Shown here in pieces: positions 1 through 8,902 of a stretch of 36,717 bases of DNA. Every line of letters begins with the position of its first letter. Position 1 is the first letter of the stretch. The DNA is from Gammaproteobacteria bacterium (GTDB taxonomy: Bacteria; Pseudomonadota; Gammaproteobacteria; Steroidobacterales; Rariloculaceae). The notes beneath the pieces were generated by a model. It saw only the letters and a program-made list of their open reading frames with translations, was not told the origin of the DNA and searched no databases. A program made the translations under genes and the position numbers. The stretch covers positions 1 to 36,717 of the forward strand of contig PKRJ01000037.1 in NCBI GenBank assembly GCA_017577365.1. Reading direction: 5' to 3'.

Positions 1-2396
1 ACCTTGAGCCGCAGGATGTCCTCGGGCGCGAGCCTGAAGCTCATGTCCGCTTGCACGTTGACCTGGTACGTGCGGCCGAACTGGTTGAAGTCGTTGACGT
101 ACAACGAGCCCAGATAAATCTGCATCGTGTCGAAGATCTCGGTCAGCGGCACGCCCTGCGCCTTCGCCTTGTCCCGATCGACGTGCGCGCGGATCTGCGG
201 CACGTTGACCTGGAATCCGGAGAACACGTCGGCGAGGCCGGGCGTCTGGTACGCCTGCGCGACGATGTTCTGCGTCTCGGCATAGAGCGCCTCGTACCCG
301 AGACCCGCGCGATCCTCGATCTGCAGCTTGAAGCCGCCGATCGAGCCGAGTCCCTCGACTGCCGGGGGCGGGAACACGGCGATGTACGCCTCCTGGATGT
401 CGGCGAACTTGGCGTTGAGCTCGGCGAGCACTTCCCACGCGGAGCGTCGCTCGACCCGATCGGGATCGTCGAAATCCTTCAGCGAGAAGAACACGATGCC
501 GGTATTCGGGCTGTTCACGAAGCCGTTGATTGACAGCCCCGGGAACGCGACCGAGTGCGCGACGCCCGGCGTCGCGAGGCCGATCTCGCTCATGCGGCGA
601 ATCACCGCATCGGTGCGATCGAGCGTGGCCGCCTCGGGCAGCTGCGCGTACGCGACGAGATATTCCTTGTCCTGCTGCGGGATGAAGCCCCGCGGCACGG
701 ACGCGAATCCGAGCCACGTGAGGCCGATCAGCCCGACGTACACGACGGCGGCGATTCCCGCGCGCCGCAGCAGACGGCCCGTGAGCCCGACGTACTTCAG
801 AGACGACCATTCGAAGAAGCGCTCGAACGGACGCAGCACCCAGCCGAACGCGGCGTCGATGACGCGCTGCACGCGATCGGGCGGGGCGCCGTGGGGCTCG
901 AGCAGCACGGCGGCGAGCGCCGGCGAGAGCGTCAGCGAGTTGAACGCCGAGATCACCGTGCTGATCGCGATCGTCAGCGCGAACTGGCTGTAGAACTCGC
1001 CGGAGAGGCCGCTGATGAAGGCCGTCGGCACGAAAACCGCGACGAGCACCGCCGAGATCGCGATGATGGGGCTCGTGACCTCGCGCATCGCCTGCCGCGC
1101 GGCCGCGAGTGGCGCGAGCCCCTTCGCGATGTTGCGCTCGACGTTCTCGACGACGACGATGGCGTCGTCGACGACGATGCCGATCGCGAGCACGAGGCCG
1201 AACAGCGACAGCGTGTTCAACGTGAAGCCGAAGACGTGCATCACGGCCAACGTGCCGACGAGAGAGACCGGCACCGCGGCGAGCGGGATGATCGACGCGC
1301 GCCACGTCTTGAGAAACAGGACGACGACGAGCACGACGAGGAACAGCGCCTCGACGAGCGTCTTCACGACCGCCTTGATCGAGTCGCGGACGAACATCGT
1401 CGGGTCCCAGACGATCTTGTAGTCGATGCCCTCGGGGAACTCGCGGGCGAGCTCGGCCATGCGCGCACGCACGCGGTTCGAGATGTCGATCGCGTTGCTG
1501 CCGGGCTGCTGGAAGATCACGATCGCGGCGGCTTCCTCGTTGTCGAGCAGCGAGCGAAGCGCGTAAGTGCTCGCGCCGAGCTCGACCCGCCCGACGTCGC
1601 GAAGCCGCGTGATCTGCCCGTGCTCGCCCGTCTTGATCACGATGCGCTCGAACTCTTCGACGCTCGCGAGCCGCCCCTGCGTGTTGATCAACAGTTGAAA
1701 CTGCGCGGCACTCGGCGCGGGCGGCGCGCCGAGCTGGCCGGCCGCGACCTGTAGGTTCTGCTCGCGGATCGCGCGGACGACGTCGGCCGCGGTCAGGTTC
1801 AGCGCGGCGATCCGCTCCGGATCGAGCCACACGCGCATCGAATAGTCGCCGGCGCCGAAGACCTGCGCCTGGCCGACGCCGGGAATGCGCGCGAGCTCGT
1901 CGCGGATCCTGAGCGTCGCGTAGTTCGACAGGTACAGCATGTCGTACCGGTCATCCGTCGCGATCAGGTGGACGAGCAGCGTGATGTTCGGCGACGACTT
2001 CTCCGTGACGACGCCGATCCGCTGCGTTTCCTCGGGCAGCTTCGCGAGCGTTTGCGCGACGCGGTTCTGCACGAGCACCTGGGCCTTGTCGAGGTCGGTG
2101 CCGAGATCGAACGTCACCGTGAGCTGCATCACGCCGTCGGCGGTCGATTGCGACGACATATACAGCATGTTCTCGACGCCGTTGATCGCCTGCTCGAGCG
2201 GCTGTGCGACCGTCTCGGCGATGACGTCCGGATTGGCGCCGGGATAACGAGCCGTGACGATGACCGTCGGCGGCACGACCTCCGGATACTCGCTGACCGG
2301 CAAGAGGCGAAGGGCAAGAAGCCCCGCGATGAAGATCAGCGCCGAGAGCACGCCGGCGAAGATCGGCCGCTCGATGAAGTATTGCGAGAAGTTCAT
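1..2396 (-). CDS. RND multidrug efflux permease, MexF-like (3' end cut by window)
   Basis: Inner-membrane proton-driven pump subunit of a tripartite RND exporter, which would expel hydrophobic drugs or solvents. About 798 codons are present; relatives have about 1,050, so roughly the last 250 residues lie outside the window. The N-terminus (MNFSQYFIERPIFAGVLSAL) is typical of the HAE1 group and closest to MexF in my memory. The first transmembrane helix is followed by a porter domain, then helices from about residue 345. The proton-relay aspartate pair is visible as GIVVDDAIVVVENVER (D410, D411). ATG at 2396 is preceded by GGAG. It follows the adaptor gene after 27 bp, so the two are one operon. 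Substrate cannot be inferred from sequence. Confidence 0.95.
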   Translation of the reverse strand, partial: MNFSQYFIERPIFAGVLSALIFIAGLLALRLLPVSEYPEVVPPTVIVTARYPGANPDVIAETVAQPLEQAINGVENMLYMSSQSTADGVMQLTVTFDLGTDLDKAQVLVQNRVAQTLAKLPEETQRIGVVTEKSSPNITLLVHLIATDDRYDMLYLSNYATLRIRDELARIPGVGQAQVFGAGDYSMRVWLDPERIAALNLTAADVVRAIREQNLQVAAGQLGAPPAPSAAQFQLLINTQGRLASVEEFERIVIKTGEHGQITRLRDVGRVELGASTYALRSLLDNEEAAAIVIFQQPGSNAIDISNRVRARMAELAREFPEGIDYKIVWDPTMFVRDSIKAVVKTLVEALFLVVLVVVLFLKTWRASIIPLAAVPVSLVGTLAVMHVFGFTLNTLSLFGLVLAIGIVVDDAIVVVENVERNIAKGLAPLAAARQAMREVTSPIIAISAVLVAVFVPTAFISGLSGEFYSQFALTIAISTVISAFNSLTLSPALAAVLLEPHGAPPDRVQRVIDAAFGWVLRPFERFFEWSSLKYVGLTGRLLRRAGIAAVVYVGLIGLTWLGFASVPRGFIPQQDKEYLVAYAQLPEAATLDRTDAVIRRMSEIGLATPGVAHSVAFPGLSINGFVNSPNTGIVFFSLKDFDDPDRVERRSAWEVLAELNAKFADIQEAYIAVFPPPAVEGLGSIGGFKLQIEDRAGLGYEALYAETQNIVAQAYQTPGLADVFSGFQVNVPQIRAHVDRDKAKAQGVPLTEIFDTMQIYLGSLYVNDFNQFGRTYQVNVQADMSFRLAPEDILRLK

Positions 2397-2423
2397 GATC
2401 CGAGCTCCATTGCTCGTTCTCGA

Positions 2424-3611
2424 TCAGTTCGCGCGCGTGGACGCCGTCGCCTCGGGCTCGTCCGCGGCCGCGAAGCGTTCGATGAGCGGCGTGCCGTCGA
2501 CCGCCGGCGCCTCCGCGGCGGCCACCGCCATGCCGGGACGCACGCGCGCGAGCCCGTTGACGATCACGCGGTCGCCGACGGAAAGGCCGCTCTTCACGAC
2601 GCGGAGTCCGTCGATGCTGCGTCCGAGCGTGACCGGGCGGTACTGCGCGATGCCGTTCTCGTCCACGACGAGCACGTACTTGCGGTCGAGGTCCGTGCCG
2701 ATGGCGCGCTCCTCGACGAGCGCCGCGCGATACGTCCGCTCGCCGACGACTCTGATCCGTGCGAAGAGCCCCGGCGTGAACCGGCCGTCGTCGTTCGACA
2801 AGACGGCACGCGCACGAATGGTGCCCTGGTCGGGATCGACGTGGTTGTCGACGAAATCGAGCCGCGCGACGTGCGGGTAGCCTTCTTCGTTCGCGAGGCC
2901 GACCAAGGCCGTAAGGCCGGCAGGATCGCCGTCGGCGCCGCGAATCAGCTCGAGATATGTGTGCTCGTCGATGTCGAAATAGGCGTGGATCGGATCGTCG
3001 GTGACGACGGTCGTGAGGAGCGTCGCGCTGTCGACGAGGTTTCCCGGCTTGACGAGAGCGCGGGACACGCGTCCCGCGATTGGCGCGGTCACTCGCGTAT
3101 ACGACAAATCGAGCTTCGCGGCTTCGAGCGCCGCCTCGACCGACGCGAGCATCGCCTCGGCGACGGCGGCATCGGCGGCGAGCCGCTCGAACTCTTCGCG
3201 CGACGTCGCCTTCTGCGCGAGCAGGCGCTCGGCGCGGTCGCGATAGGAGCGCGCGACCTCGAGCTCCGCGCGGGCGCGCTCGCGCTCGGCGGAAAGGCGC
3301 GCGACCTCGGCCTCGAATGGGCGCGGATCGATCAGAAACAGAAGCTGACCTTGCTCGACGCGGCCGCCTTCCTCGAAGTGCACGGACTCGACGTAGCCGC
3401 CGACTCGCGGCCGCACCTCGACGAGGCTCGCGGCTTCGAGACGGCCGGTGAAATCGGCCCAGTCCTTGAGCTCCTGGAGAACGACGCGCGCGGCGGTGAC
3501 GGCAGGGGGCGGCGGAGCCTCGGCCTGCTCGGCGCTGCCGGCCGTGCATCCGGCGACGATCGAGATCGCGGCGAGCACTGGGATGACGGATCTGACGCGC
3601 TGCGTGTTCAT
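2424..3611 (-). CDS. RND efflux periplasmic adaptor (membrane fusion) lipoprotein, MexE/AcrA-like
   Basis: Adaptor that links the inner-membrane pump to an outer-membrane channel. The protein has 395 residues from the ATG at 3611, which follows an AAGGAAT ribosome site. A longer ORF reaches 3668 but would put 19 residues before the signal peptide, so the internal ATG is preferred. The N-terminus is a lipoprotein signal with lipobox VAGC (Cys22). Then come the beta-barrel/lipoyl segment (around EVRPRVGGYVESVHFEEGG), a long alpha hairpin rich in Ala, Glu and Arg, the second lipoyl half (YTRVTAPIAGRVSRALVKPG) and the membrane-proximal part. It is first gene of the pump operon. No outer-membrane channel gene is seen here; it may lie beyond the permease or elsewhere. 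Confidence 0.94.
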   Translation of the reverse strand: MNTQRVRSVIPVLAAISIVAGCTAGSAEQAEAPPPPAVTAARVVLQELKDWADFTGRLEAASLVEVRPRVGGYVESVHFEEGGRVEQGQLLFLIDPRPFEAEVARLSAERERARAELEVARSYRDRAERLLAQKATSREEFERLAADAAVAEAMLASVEAALEAAKLDLSYTRVTAPIAGRVSRALVKPGNLVDSATLLTTVVTDDPIHAYFDIDEHTYLELIRGADGDPAGLTALVGLANEEGYPHVARLDFVDNHVDPDQGTIRARAVLSNDDGRFTPGLFARIRVVGERTYRAALVEERAIGTDLDRKYVLVVDENGIAQYRPVTLGRSIDGLRVVKSGLSVGDRVIVNGLARVRPGMAVAAAEAPAVDGTPLIERFAAADEPEATASTRAN

Positions 3612-3753
3612 CGGAAATTCCTTATTCCTTCGTGGGTTATAATCCGTACCGTCATCGACTCGGGTCACAGGGGAGGCGGGTCATCCATGGTCGATCGGTG
3701 TGCGGCGTGCTCGACATGGCGCCCCGTGGTGGTGCAATTCTGTGACCGGACTG

Positions 3754-3772
3754 TTACTATACCGTTTAGTAA
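3754..3772. promoter_or_regulatory. Inverted repeat, likely TetR operator 1
   Basis: TTACTA-N7-TAGTAA is a perfect 6-bp inverted repeat in the divergent intergenic region between the efflux operon and the TetR gene. Its size and place fit a TetR-family operator controlling both directions. Confidence 0.55.
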
Positions 3773-3779
3773 AGCGGCA

Positions 3780-3785
3780 GGTTAA
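3780..3785 (-). promoter_or_regulatory. Possible -35 of efflux operon promoter (with -10 at 3756-3761)
   Basis: On the minus strand TTAACC (3785-3780) is followed after 18 bp by TATAGT (3761-3756). The -10 lies inside the 3754-3772 inverted repeat, so a repressor bound there would block it. The leader to the adaptor ATG would be about 140 nt. Inferred from sequence only. Confidence 0.35.
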
Positions 3786-3799
3786 CTAACCAGTAAGTA
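3782..3799. promoter_or_regulatory. Imperfect palindrome, possible TetR operator 2
   Basis: The sequence around CTAACCAGTAAG is an imperfect palindrome (8 of 12 positions match its reverse complement) that ends two bases before the TetR GTG start. It resembles operator 1 in its ACTA and AGTAA elements, so it could be a second, weaker site for autoregulation. Confidence 0.35.
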
Positions 3800-3801
3800 C
3801 A

Positions 3802-4467
3802 GTGTCAATTCCCTCCGACAAAAATGTCGTGCCCGAGGCGTTGATCTCGCCGCCGTTCGCGAGCCCGAGCGAATGCGCGTGTCCGCCGCAATGCACGAAG
3901 GACCGCATCCTGCGTGCGGCGCAGAACCTGTTCTATCGGCACGGCATCCGCGCGGTGAGCGTCGACGCGATCGCCGCGGAAGCGGGCACGACGAAGGTCA
4001 CGCTGTACCGCCTGTTCGAATCGAAGGACGTGCTCGTCACGGAGTGCCTACGGGATCAGGCACAGCGATTCTGGGGCTGGTGGGATGCGACGGTCGCGAA
4101 GGACGAAGGCGATCCGCGCGCGCAAATCGAGGCGCTGTTCGAGCTGCTCGAGCAACGCATTTGCGCGAAAGAGGCGACGCGCGGCTGCCCGATCACGAAT
4201 ACCGCGGTCGAGATCGACGATCCCGACCATCCCGCCGCGCAAGTCATTCGCGAGCATCACGCCGAGATCGCGCGCCGCTTTCGAGAGCTCTGCAAGCAAA
4301 TGGGCGCGCGTAAACCGGATGCGCTCGGAGATGCCCTGACGCTGCTCGTCGTCGGCGTTTTCTGCTCGCGAATCACGCTCGACAGCCCCGAGCGCATCGC
4401 CGCGGTCGCCGATGCGGCGCGCGCGCTGCTCGACTCCGACATGGGTGCCCCGCGGCGCAAGCGCTAG
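3802..4467 (+). CDS. TetR/AcrR-family repressor of the efflux operon
   Basis: DNA-binding repressor of 221 residues; its place divergent from the pump operon makes it the likely local regulator. The helix-turn-helix occupies about residues 35-80 (ILRAAQNLFYRHGIRAVSV, then AGTTKVTLYRLFESKD), followed by an all-helical ligand-binding domain with the RGCPITNTAVE segment seen in many relatives. The start is GTG at 3802 with no Shine-Dalgarno sequence before it; no better in-frame start precedes the HTH. Unusual are three cysteines just before the HTH (C25, C27, C31 in ECACPPQC), which could respond to oxidants or metals, but this is inference. The ligand is unknown. Confidence 0.9.
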   Translation: MSIPSDKNVVPEALISPPFASPSECACPPQCTKDRILRAAQNLFYRHGIRAVSVDAIAAEAGTTKVTLYRLFESKDVLVTECLRDQAQRFWGWWDATVAKDEGDPRAQIEALFELLEQRICAKEATRGCPITNTAVEIDDPDHPAAQVIREHHAEIARRFRELCKQMGARKPDALGDALTLLVVGVFCSRITLDSPERIAAVADAARALLDSDMGAPRRKR

Positions 4468-4653
4468 AGGGCGCACCTCGAATCGACACGAGTCGTTCGA
4501 TTCGGCGGCCGCTTCTTGTTGAAGCCGCGGTTGCCGTTCGTGGCCGCTGGTTCTGTGCACACGATCGCGGACGCGGCTCGGGGCGGACGCGCGCACGCCA
4601 GCTTGCGCTCGAGCGAGCGTGCGTCCCGTGGCGAAAGTGTAGTCGAAGGTGTG

Positions 4654-5124
4654 TTAGATCTTCGGCTCGCGGTCCCGGACCTCGCCGCGCCAACCGCCTT
4701 CCTCGACACCGCGGCTTTCGATGTAGCGCTTGAATCCTTCCACCGATCTTTGGACGTTCGCGCCCATCGCGCCGAGCGCGTCACCGATGTTCTCGAGCAT
4801 GCCTTGCGGCTCGTACTCCATCATCAGCCTTACTCGCGTGCGCGAAGCCGACAACGGCTCGAAGTGCACGGCGCCCGCGTTCGGCGCATCGCCGTTGATG
4901 CTGCGCCACGCGATGAGCTGATCCGGGATCTGCTCGGTGATCTCGGCGTCCCACTCCTTTTCCTTGCCCCACAGCTCCGCGCGCCAGTGGGTGTGCGTCG
5001 CGTCGATCTGCCGAACGTCCTTGACGCCGGTCATGAACTTCGGAAACGACTCGAATTGCGTCCACTGGTTGTAGACCGTGTGAAGCGGACAATCCACGTC
5101 CACGGTTTTCTCGATCCGTTCCAT
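4654..5124 (-). CDS. SRPBCC (START/polyketide-cyclase-like) protein
   Basis: A 156-residue protein of the helix-grip fold that usually binds hydrophobic ligands. The N-terminus MERIEKTVDVDCPLHTVYNQ followed by TQFESFPKFMTGVKDV is characteristic of the cyclase/dehydrase branch. The centre has the usual strands and the LIAWRSINGDAPNAGAVHFE segment, and the C-terminus has the long helix (MLENIGDALGAMGANVQRSV). The start at 5124 is set by GGAGGAA eight bases upstream; the large open frame running upstream to 6399 is antisense to the amidase and not real. It lies 86 bp after the amidase on the same strand. Such proteins are common and often stress-linked; the ligand and role here are unknown. Confidence 0.88.
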   Translation of the reverse strand: MERIEKTVDVDCPLHTVYNQWTQFESFPKFMTGVKDVRQIDATHTHWRAELWGKEKEWDAEITEQIPDQLIAWRSINGDAPNAGAVHFEPLSASRTRVRLMMEYEPQGMLENIGDALGAMGANVQRSVEGFKRYIESRGVEEGGWRGEVRDREPKI

Positions 5125-5210
5125 GATCGCGTTCCTCCATGTCGACGGCCGAAGGTCGCTTGCAGCTGCAAGTTCCATTCCGGCCTCCGGAGAAACGGCG
5201 TGCTCTCGCG

Positions 5211-6701
5211 CTAAAGCGGCGGCCTGCGGCGATGCCAATCGGTCGCCTGCTCGTACGCGTGCGCGAGCGTCAGGACGTCGAGCTCGCCGAAAGCGGGGCC
5301 GCTGATCTGCAAGCCGATCGGCAGCCCCGAGCGGCTGAACCCGCACGGCACGCTGATCGTCGGGATGCCGTAGATGTTGAAAGGATAGGTGTTGCGCACC
5401 GAAGGCTCGGCGCCCGACGCCTCGGCGGGATTCTGCGCGTCGCGGATCGCTTCGGGCAGGCCGGGGGCGGTCGGCGTGACGACGAGATCGACCTCGTCGA
5501 ACACGGCTTCGATGGCGTTGCGCGCGAGCGCGAGCGCGCGGCGCGCTTCGTAATACTGGACGGTCGAGAACTCGCCGGCCGCGAGCAGCCGTTCGAGCGT
5601 GACGGGATCGTAGAGCCCGCGCATCGACGGATCGTCGAGAAACGGCCGGTGATAGGCGTACGCCTCGGCGAGCAGCTCCGGGAAGCTGGACGGCGGAGGC
5701 AACGTCACGTCGCGTACCTCCGCGGTCAGGCGTCGTATCACTTCGATGGCCTCGTCGACGGCCGCGGCGACGTCCGCGTGAAGATCCTCGAAATACGGCT
5801 CGCGCGGCAGTCCGACGCGGAATTTCGAAGGGCTGCGGAAGAGTGCGCTCAGGTAGTCCGGAACGCGCGCGCGACGGCTCACGGGATCGAGCGGATCGTA
5901 CCCCGCGATCGCGCCGAGCACCGCGGCCGCATCGCCGACGGTCCGCGCGAGCGGACCGACGTGATCGAGCGACTCCGAGACCGGGATGATGCCGCGGATG
6001 CTCGCGAGCCCGTGCGTCGGCTTCAAGCCGACCACGCCGCAGTAGGCCGCCGGCAAGCGAATCGACGCGAGCGTATCGGTGCCGAGCGCGGCCGCGCACA
6101 TCCTCGCCGCGACCGCCGCCGCGGACCCGCCGGACGAACCGCCCGGGATGTGATCGAGATTCCAAGGGTTGTGCACGGGCTCGAAATGCGTGATCGACGA
6201 CGTGCCGCCGTACGCGTACTCGTGCATGTTGAGCTTGCCAAGAAGGATCGCGCCGGCGGCCTCGAGGCGCCGCCAGACCTCGGCGTCCGCGTCCGGGACG
6301 CGTTCCGCGAACACGGCGCCCGCCGCGGTCGTGCGGATGCCCGCCGTATCGATATTGTCCTTGAGCGCGATCGGCACGCCGTGCAGCGGGCCGCGCCAAC
6401 GCCCGGCTTCGAGCTCCGCTTCGAGCGCGCGCGCCCGCTCGAGCGCGAGATCGCCGGTGATCGTGATGAACGCGTTGATGCGCGGCTCGAGCCGCTCGAT
6501 CGCGGCGAGATAGGCACGAGTCAGCTCGACCGGCGACAGCGCGCCCGCGCGGATGCGCCGCGAGGCTTCGAGCAGCGTGAGCTCGGTCGGATCGCCTTCC
6601 GTGGCTTCGCTCTGCGCGAGCGCCGAACCGAAGCGGGCCGAGGCGACGACCGCCGCGATACCGGCGAGAGCCTCGCGGCGGTCGATGCGACCGAGCCTCA
6701 T
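5211..6701 (-). CDS. Exported amidase-signature family amidase with altered nucleophile loop
   Basis: Hydrolase of amide bonds, 496 residues. It begins with a likely Tat signal (DRREALAG, cleavage near SALA, residue 29), so it probably works in the periplasm. The amidase-signature Ser-cisSer-Lys triad is present: K114 (PIALKDN), S189 (GGSSGGS) and S213. The nucleophile loop, normally TGGSIR, reads TLASIR here, so the two glycines before the serine are Leu and Ala; these positions help shape the oxyanion hole in known family members. The rest of the signature (PAAYCGVVGLKPT) is normal. It starts 4 bp after the PEBP gene stop, so the two are co-transcribed. Substrate unknown; it is not a GatA of tRNA amidation, since it is exported and no gatB/C lies near. 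Confidence 0.92.
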   Translation of the reverse strand: MRLGRIDRREALAGIAAVVASARFGSALAQSEATEGDPTELTLLEASRRIRAGALSPVELTRAYLAAIERLEPRINAFITITGDLALERARALEAELEAGRWRGPLHGVPIALKDNIDTAGIRTTAAGAVFAERVPDADAEVWRRLEAAGAILLGKLNMHEYAYGGTSSITHFEPVHNPWNLDHIPGGSSGGSAAAVAARMCAAALGTDTLASIRLPAAYCGVVGLKPTHGLASIRGIIPVSESLDHVGPLARTVGDAAAVLGAIAGYDPLDPVSRRARVPDYLSALFRSPSKFRVGLPREPYFEDLHADVAAAVDEAIEVIRRLTAEVRDVTLPPPSSFPELLAEAYAYHRPFLDDPSMRGLYDPVTLERLLAAGEFSTVQYYEARRALALARNAIEAVFDEVDLVVTPTAPGLPEAIRDAQNPAEASGAEPSVRNTYPFNIYGIPTISVPCGFSRSGLPIGLQISGPAFGELDVLTLAHAYEQATDWHRRRPPL

Positions 6702-6705
6702 CGCG

Positions 6706-7182
6706 TCAGCCCCGCTGGTACGTGCCGACGAGCCGGTTCATGCCGATGACGTGCGGCTCGATGCGCTCCAGCAGCTGCCACATCGTCAGGCCTTCGGGCA
6801 GATCGAGCTCCTTGTCGAGCGCGAGCAGCCAGAAGTAATAGTGATGCACGCCGTGACCCGGAGGCGGATTCGGGCCCTTGTAGACGGTGACGCCGTAGTC
6901 GTTCTTGCCCGACGTGTAGCCGGAAACGCCTTCGGGCAGCTCGGCGACCGTCGCCGGAATGTTGTAGAGCACCCAGTGCACGAAGCCGTAAGTCCCGGGG
7001 CTCACGAGAGGCGCGTCGGGATCGTGGCAGATCAACGCGAGGGATTTCGTGTTGTCCGGCAGACGCGACCACGACAACTGCGGCGAGACATTCTCTCCTT
7101 CGCCGGTGTGCTTGCGCGGGATGGGACCGTTATGCGTAAACGCGGAGCTCTTGAGCTCGAGGTCCGACAACGCAAAACCCAT
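6706..7182 (-). CDS. YbhB/YbcL-type PEBP (Raf-kinase-inhibitor-like) protein
   Basis: Phosphatidylethanolamine-binding-protein fold, 158 residues, cytoplasmic since no signal is seen. The two family motifs are present: CHDPDAP near the first third and GVHHYYFWLLALD in the second half, along with HWVLYNIP. ATG 7182 is chosen because GGGAGG precedes it; the frame stays open further upstream to 7227 but without need. It is the first gene of the PEBP-amidase pair. In E. coli the relatives YbhB and YbcL have no firm biochemical role, so no function is claimed beyond small-ligand binding. Confidence 0.93.
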   Translation of the reverse strand: MGFALSDLELKSSAFTHNGPIPRKHTGEGENVSPQLSWSRLPDNTKSLALICHDPDAPLVSPGTYGFVHWVLYNIPATVAELPEGVSGYTSGKNDYGVTVYKGPNPPPGHGVHHYYFWLLALDKELDLPEGLTMWQLLERIEPHVIGMNRLVGTYQRG

Positions 7183-7426
7183 GCTGCACCTCCCTGAACG
7201 GTCTCGAAAAAGCGGATGTTCGCACAACGCCGGCCGGACTTGAACGCGGGCTCGTGTGCGACTGGACCGCCGGTTACTCGGGGCCCGGCGTGAAGCGCGG
7301 CGGTTTTCTTCCCCGACGAGTTACCACGCCGGGGCGGCCCGTCGGCGCTTCGCTTATCCTGTACCTTCCAGGACGCGCCGGCCCGCGCTTTTTCGTCGGC
7401 CGGACCGCCGCAAAGGAGTGAAGCGG

Positions 7427-8869
7427 GTGGGGAACGACATAGCGAAGCTTTGGATCGACGGCGAGTGGCGCCGCGCGTCGAACGGTGCGAGCGCGTCGAG
7501 CATCAATCCCGGGACGGGCGAGACGATCGGCGAGTTCGCCGATGCGTGCGTCGAGGATGCGGTCGCGGCGATCGCGGCCGCACGGCGCACCTTCGATGCC
7601 GGATCGTGGTCGCGTCAGCCGCGGCTCCGCGCGAGCGTGCTGCTCGAGCTCGCCGATCGGCTCGAGCGCGTGAGGCCGCAGCTCGCGTGGGATCTCGCGC
7701 GCGAGAACGGCAAACCGATTCGCGACGCGATGCACGAGGTCGCGGGCGCGATCTCGGAGCTGCGTTACTACGCGGGGCTCGCGCGCAATCTTTTCGGCCG
7801 CGCGATCGAGCTCGAGCCCGGCCTCAACACGCTGCTGCGGCGCGAGCCCGTCGGCGTCGTCGGCATCATCGTGCCGTGGAACGCGCCGATCGCGCTCGTC
7901 GTGCGTTCGCTCGCGCCGGTGATCGCCGCGGGTTGCACGGCGGTCGTGAAGGCCGCGCCGCAGACGGCGATCGTGAACGCGAAGGTCTTCGAGCAGCTCG
8001 CGGGCGTGGAGGACCTGCCGCGCGGTGCCGTGAACATGCTCGTCGAGACCGGCAGCGGCGTGTCGAGATATCTCGTCTCGTCGCCCGACGTCGACATGAT
8101 CAGCTATACCGGCAGCACCGAGGTCGGGAAGCTCATCATGGAGTCCGCGGCGAAGACGCTGAAGCGCGTGAACCTCGAGCTCGGCGGCAGCGCACCGTGC
8201 GTCGTGCTCGACGACGCGGATCTCGACGCTGCCGCGCAAGGCATCGTGCGCGCGGCGATCAGTCATGCCGGGCAAGTCTGCGTCGCTGCGAGCCGCGTCA
8301 TCGCGCATCGCTCGATCGCCGATGCGCTCGAGACGAAGTTGGCCGAGCGGCTTCGCGCCGCACGGCTCGGGCTCGCCGACGATCCGGCGACCGAGCTCGG
8401 ACCCATGATCGACAAGAAGAGCTGCGAGCGCGTGCACGCGCTCGTCGAGCGTTCGAAGGACGGCGGCGAGGTGCTGCTCGAGGGACGATTCGGCGAAGGG
8501 CCGCTCGCGGCGGGCGCGTTCCTGTCGCCCAGCCTCGTGCGCGTCACCGACGCGCGCTCGCCGTTGTTGACGCAGGAGGTGTTCGGCCCGGTATTGAGCG
8601 TGCAGGTCTTCGACGACGACGACGAAGCGATCGCGAAGGCGAACGATACGCGATACGGTCTCGCGGCGAGCGTGTGGTCGCGCAATCTCGCGCGCGCGCA
8701 GCGCGTCGCGTTCGCGATTCGCGCGGGCAGCGTTTGGATCAACGCGCATAGCCGGCTGTTCCCGGAAATCGAGACCGGAGGCTATCGCGAGAGCGGTATC
8801 GGCCGCCTGCACGGCGTCGAGGGGCTCGAGGCCTTCCTGCAGACGAAGGCCGTGACATACGAGATATAG
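7427..8869 (+). CDS. NAD(P)-dependent aldehyde dehydrogenase
   Basis: Oxidises an aldehyde to a carboxylic acid with NAD(P). The 480-residue length fits the family. Catalytic residues are in place with canonical spacing: N152 (VPWNAP), E251 (NLELGGSAP) and nucleophile C285 (AGQVCVAASR); the coenzyme motif SYTGSTEVGK and the C-terminal QEVFGPVLSV are also clear. The start is GTG at 7427, eight bases after AAAGGAG; an in-frame GTG at 7418 overlaps that site and is less likely, and the open frame extending to 7256 has no ribosome site. It is divergent from the PEBP operon (244 bp between) and 33 bp before the methyltransferase-like gene. The substrate cannot be deduced. Confidence 0.95.
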   Translation: MGNDIAKLWIDGEWRRASNGASASSINPGTGETIGEFADACVEDAVAAIAAARRTFDAGSWSRQPRLRASVLLELADRLERVRPQLAWDLARENGKPIRDAMHEVAGAISELRYYAGLARNLFGRAIELEPGLNTLLRREPVGVVGIIVPWNAPIALVVRSLAPVIAAGCTAVVKAAPQTAIVNAKVFEQLAGVEDLPRGAVNMLVETGSGVSRYLVSSPDVDMISYTGSTEVGKLIMESAAKTLKRVNLELGGSAPCVVLDDADLDAAAQGIVRAAISHAGQVCVAASRVIAHRSIADALETKLAERLRAARLGLADDPATELGPMIDKKSCERVHALVERSKDGGEVLLEGRFGEGPLAAGAFLSPSLVRVTDARSPLLTQEVFGPVLSVQVFDDDDEAIAKANDTRYGLAASVWSRNLARAQRVAFAIRAGSVWINAHSRLFPEIETGGYRESGIGRLHGVEGLEAFLQTKAVTYEI

Positions 8870-8902
8870 CCCGATCGTTCGGGGGAGAAGGGGAGGAAAG
8901 AA

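Noticed and set aside
555..3785. Long plus-strand open frames opposite the efflux operon (for example 399 and 605 codons)
   Set aside because: They are antisense to clear RND genes, are dominated by Arg, Asp and Glu codons as expected from complementing GC-rich genes, and show no family motif.
5125..6399. Extension of the SRPBCC frame upstream across the amidase gene
   Set aside because: It is a shifted reading of the amidase sequence; the ribosome site at 5130-5136 defines a short independent gene.
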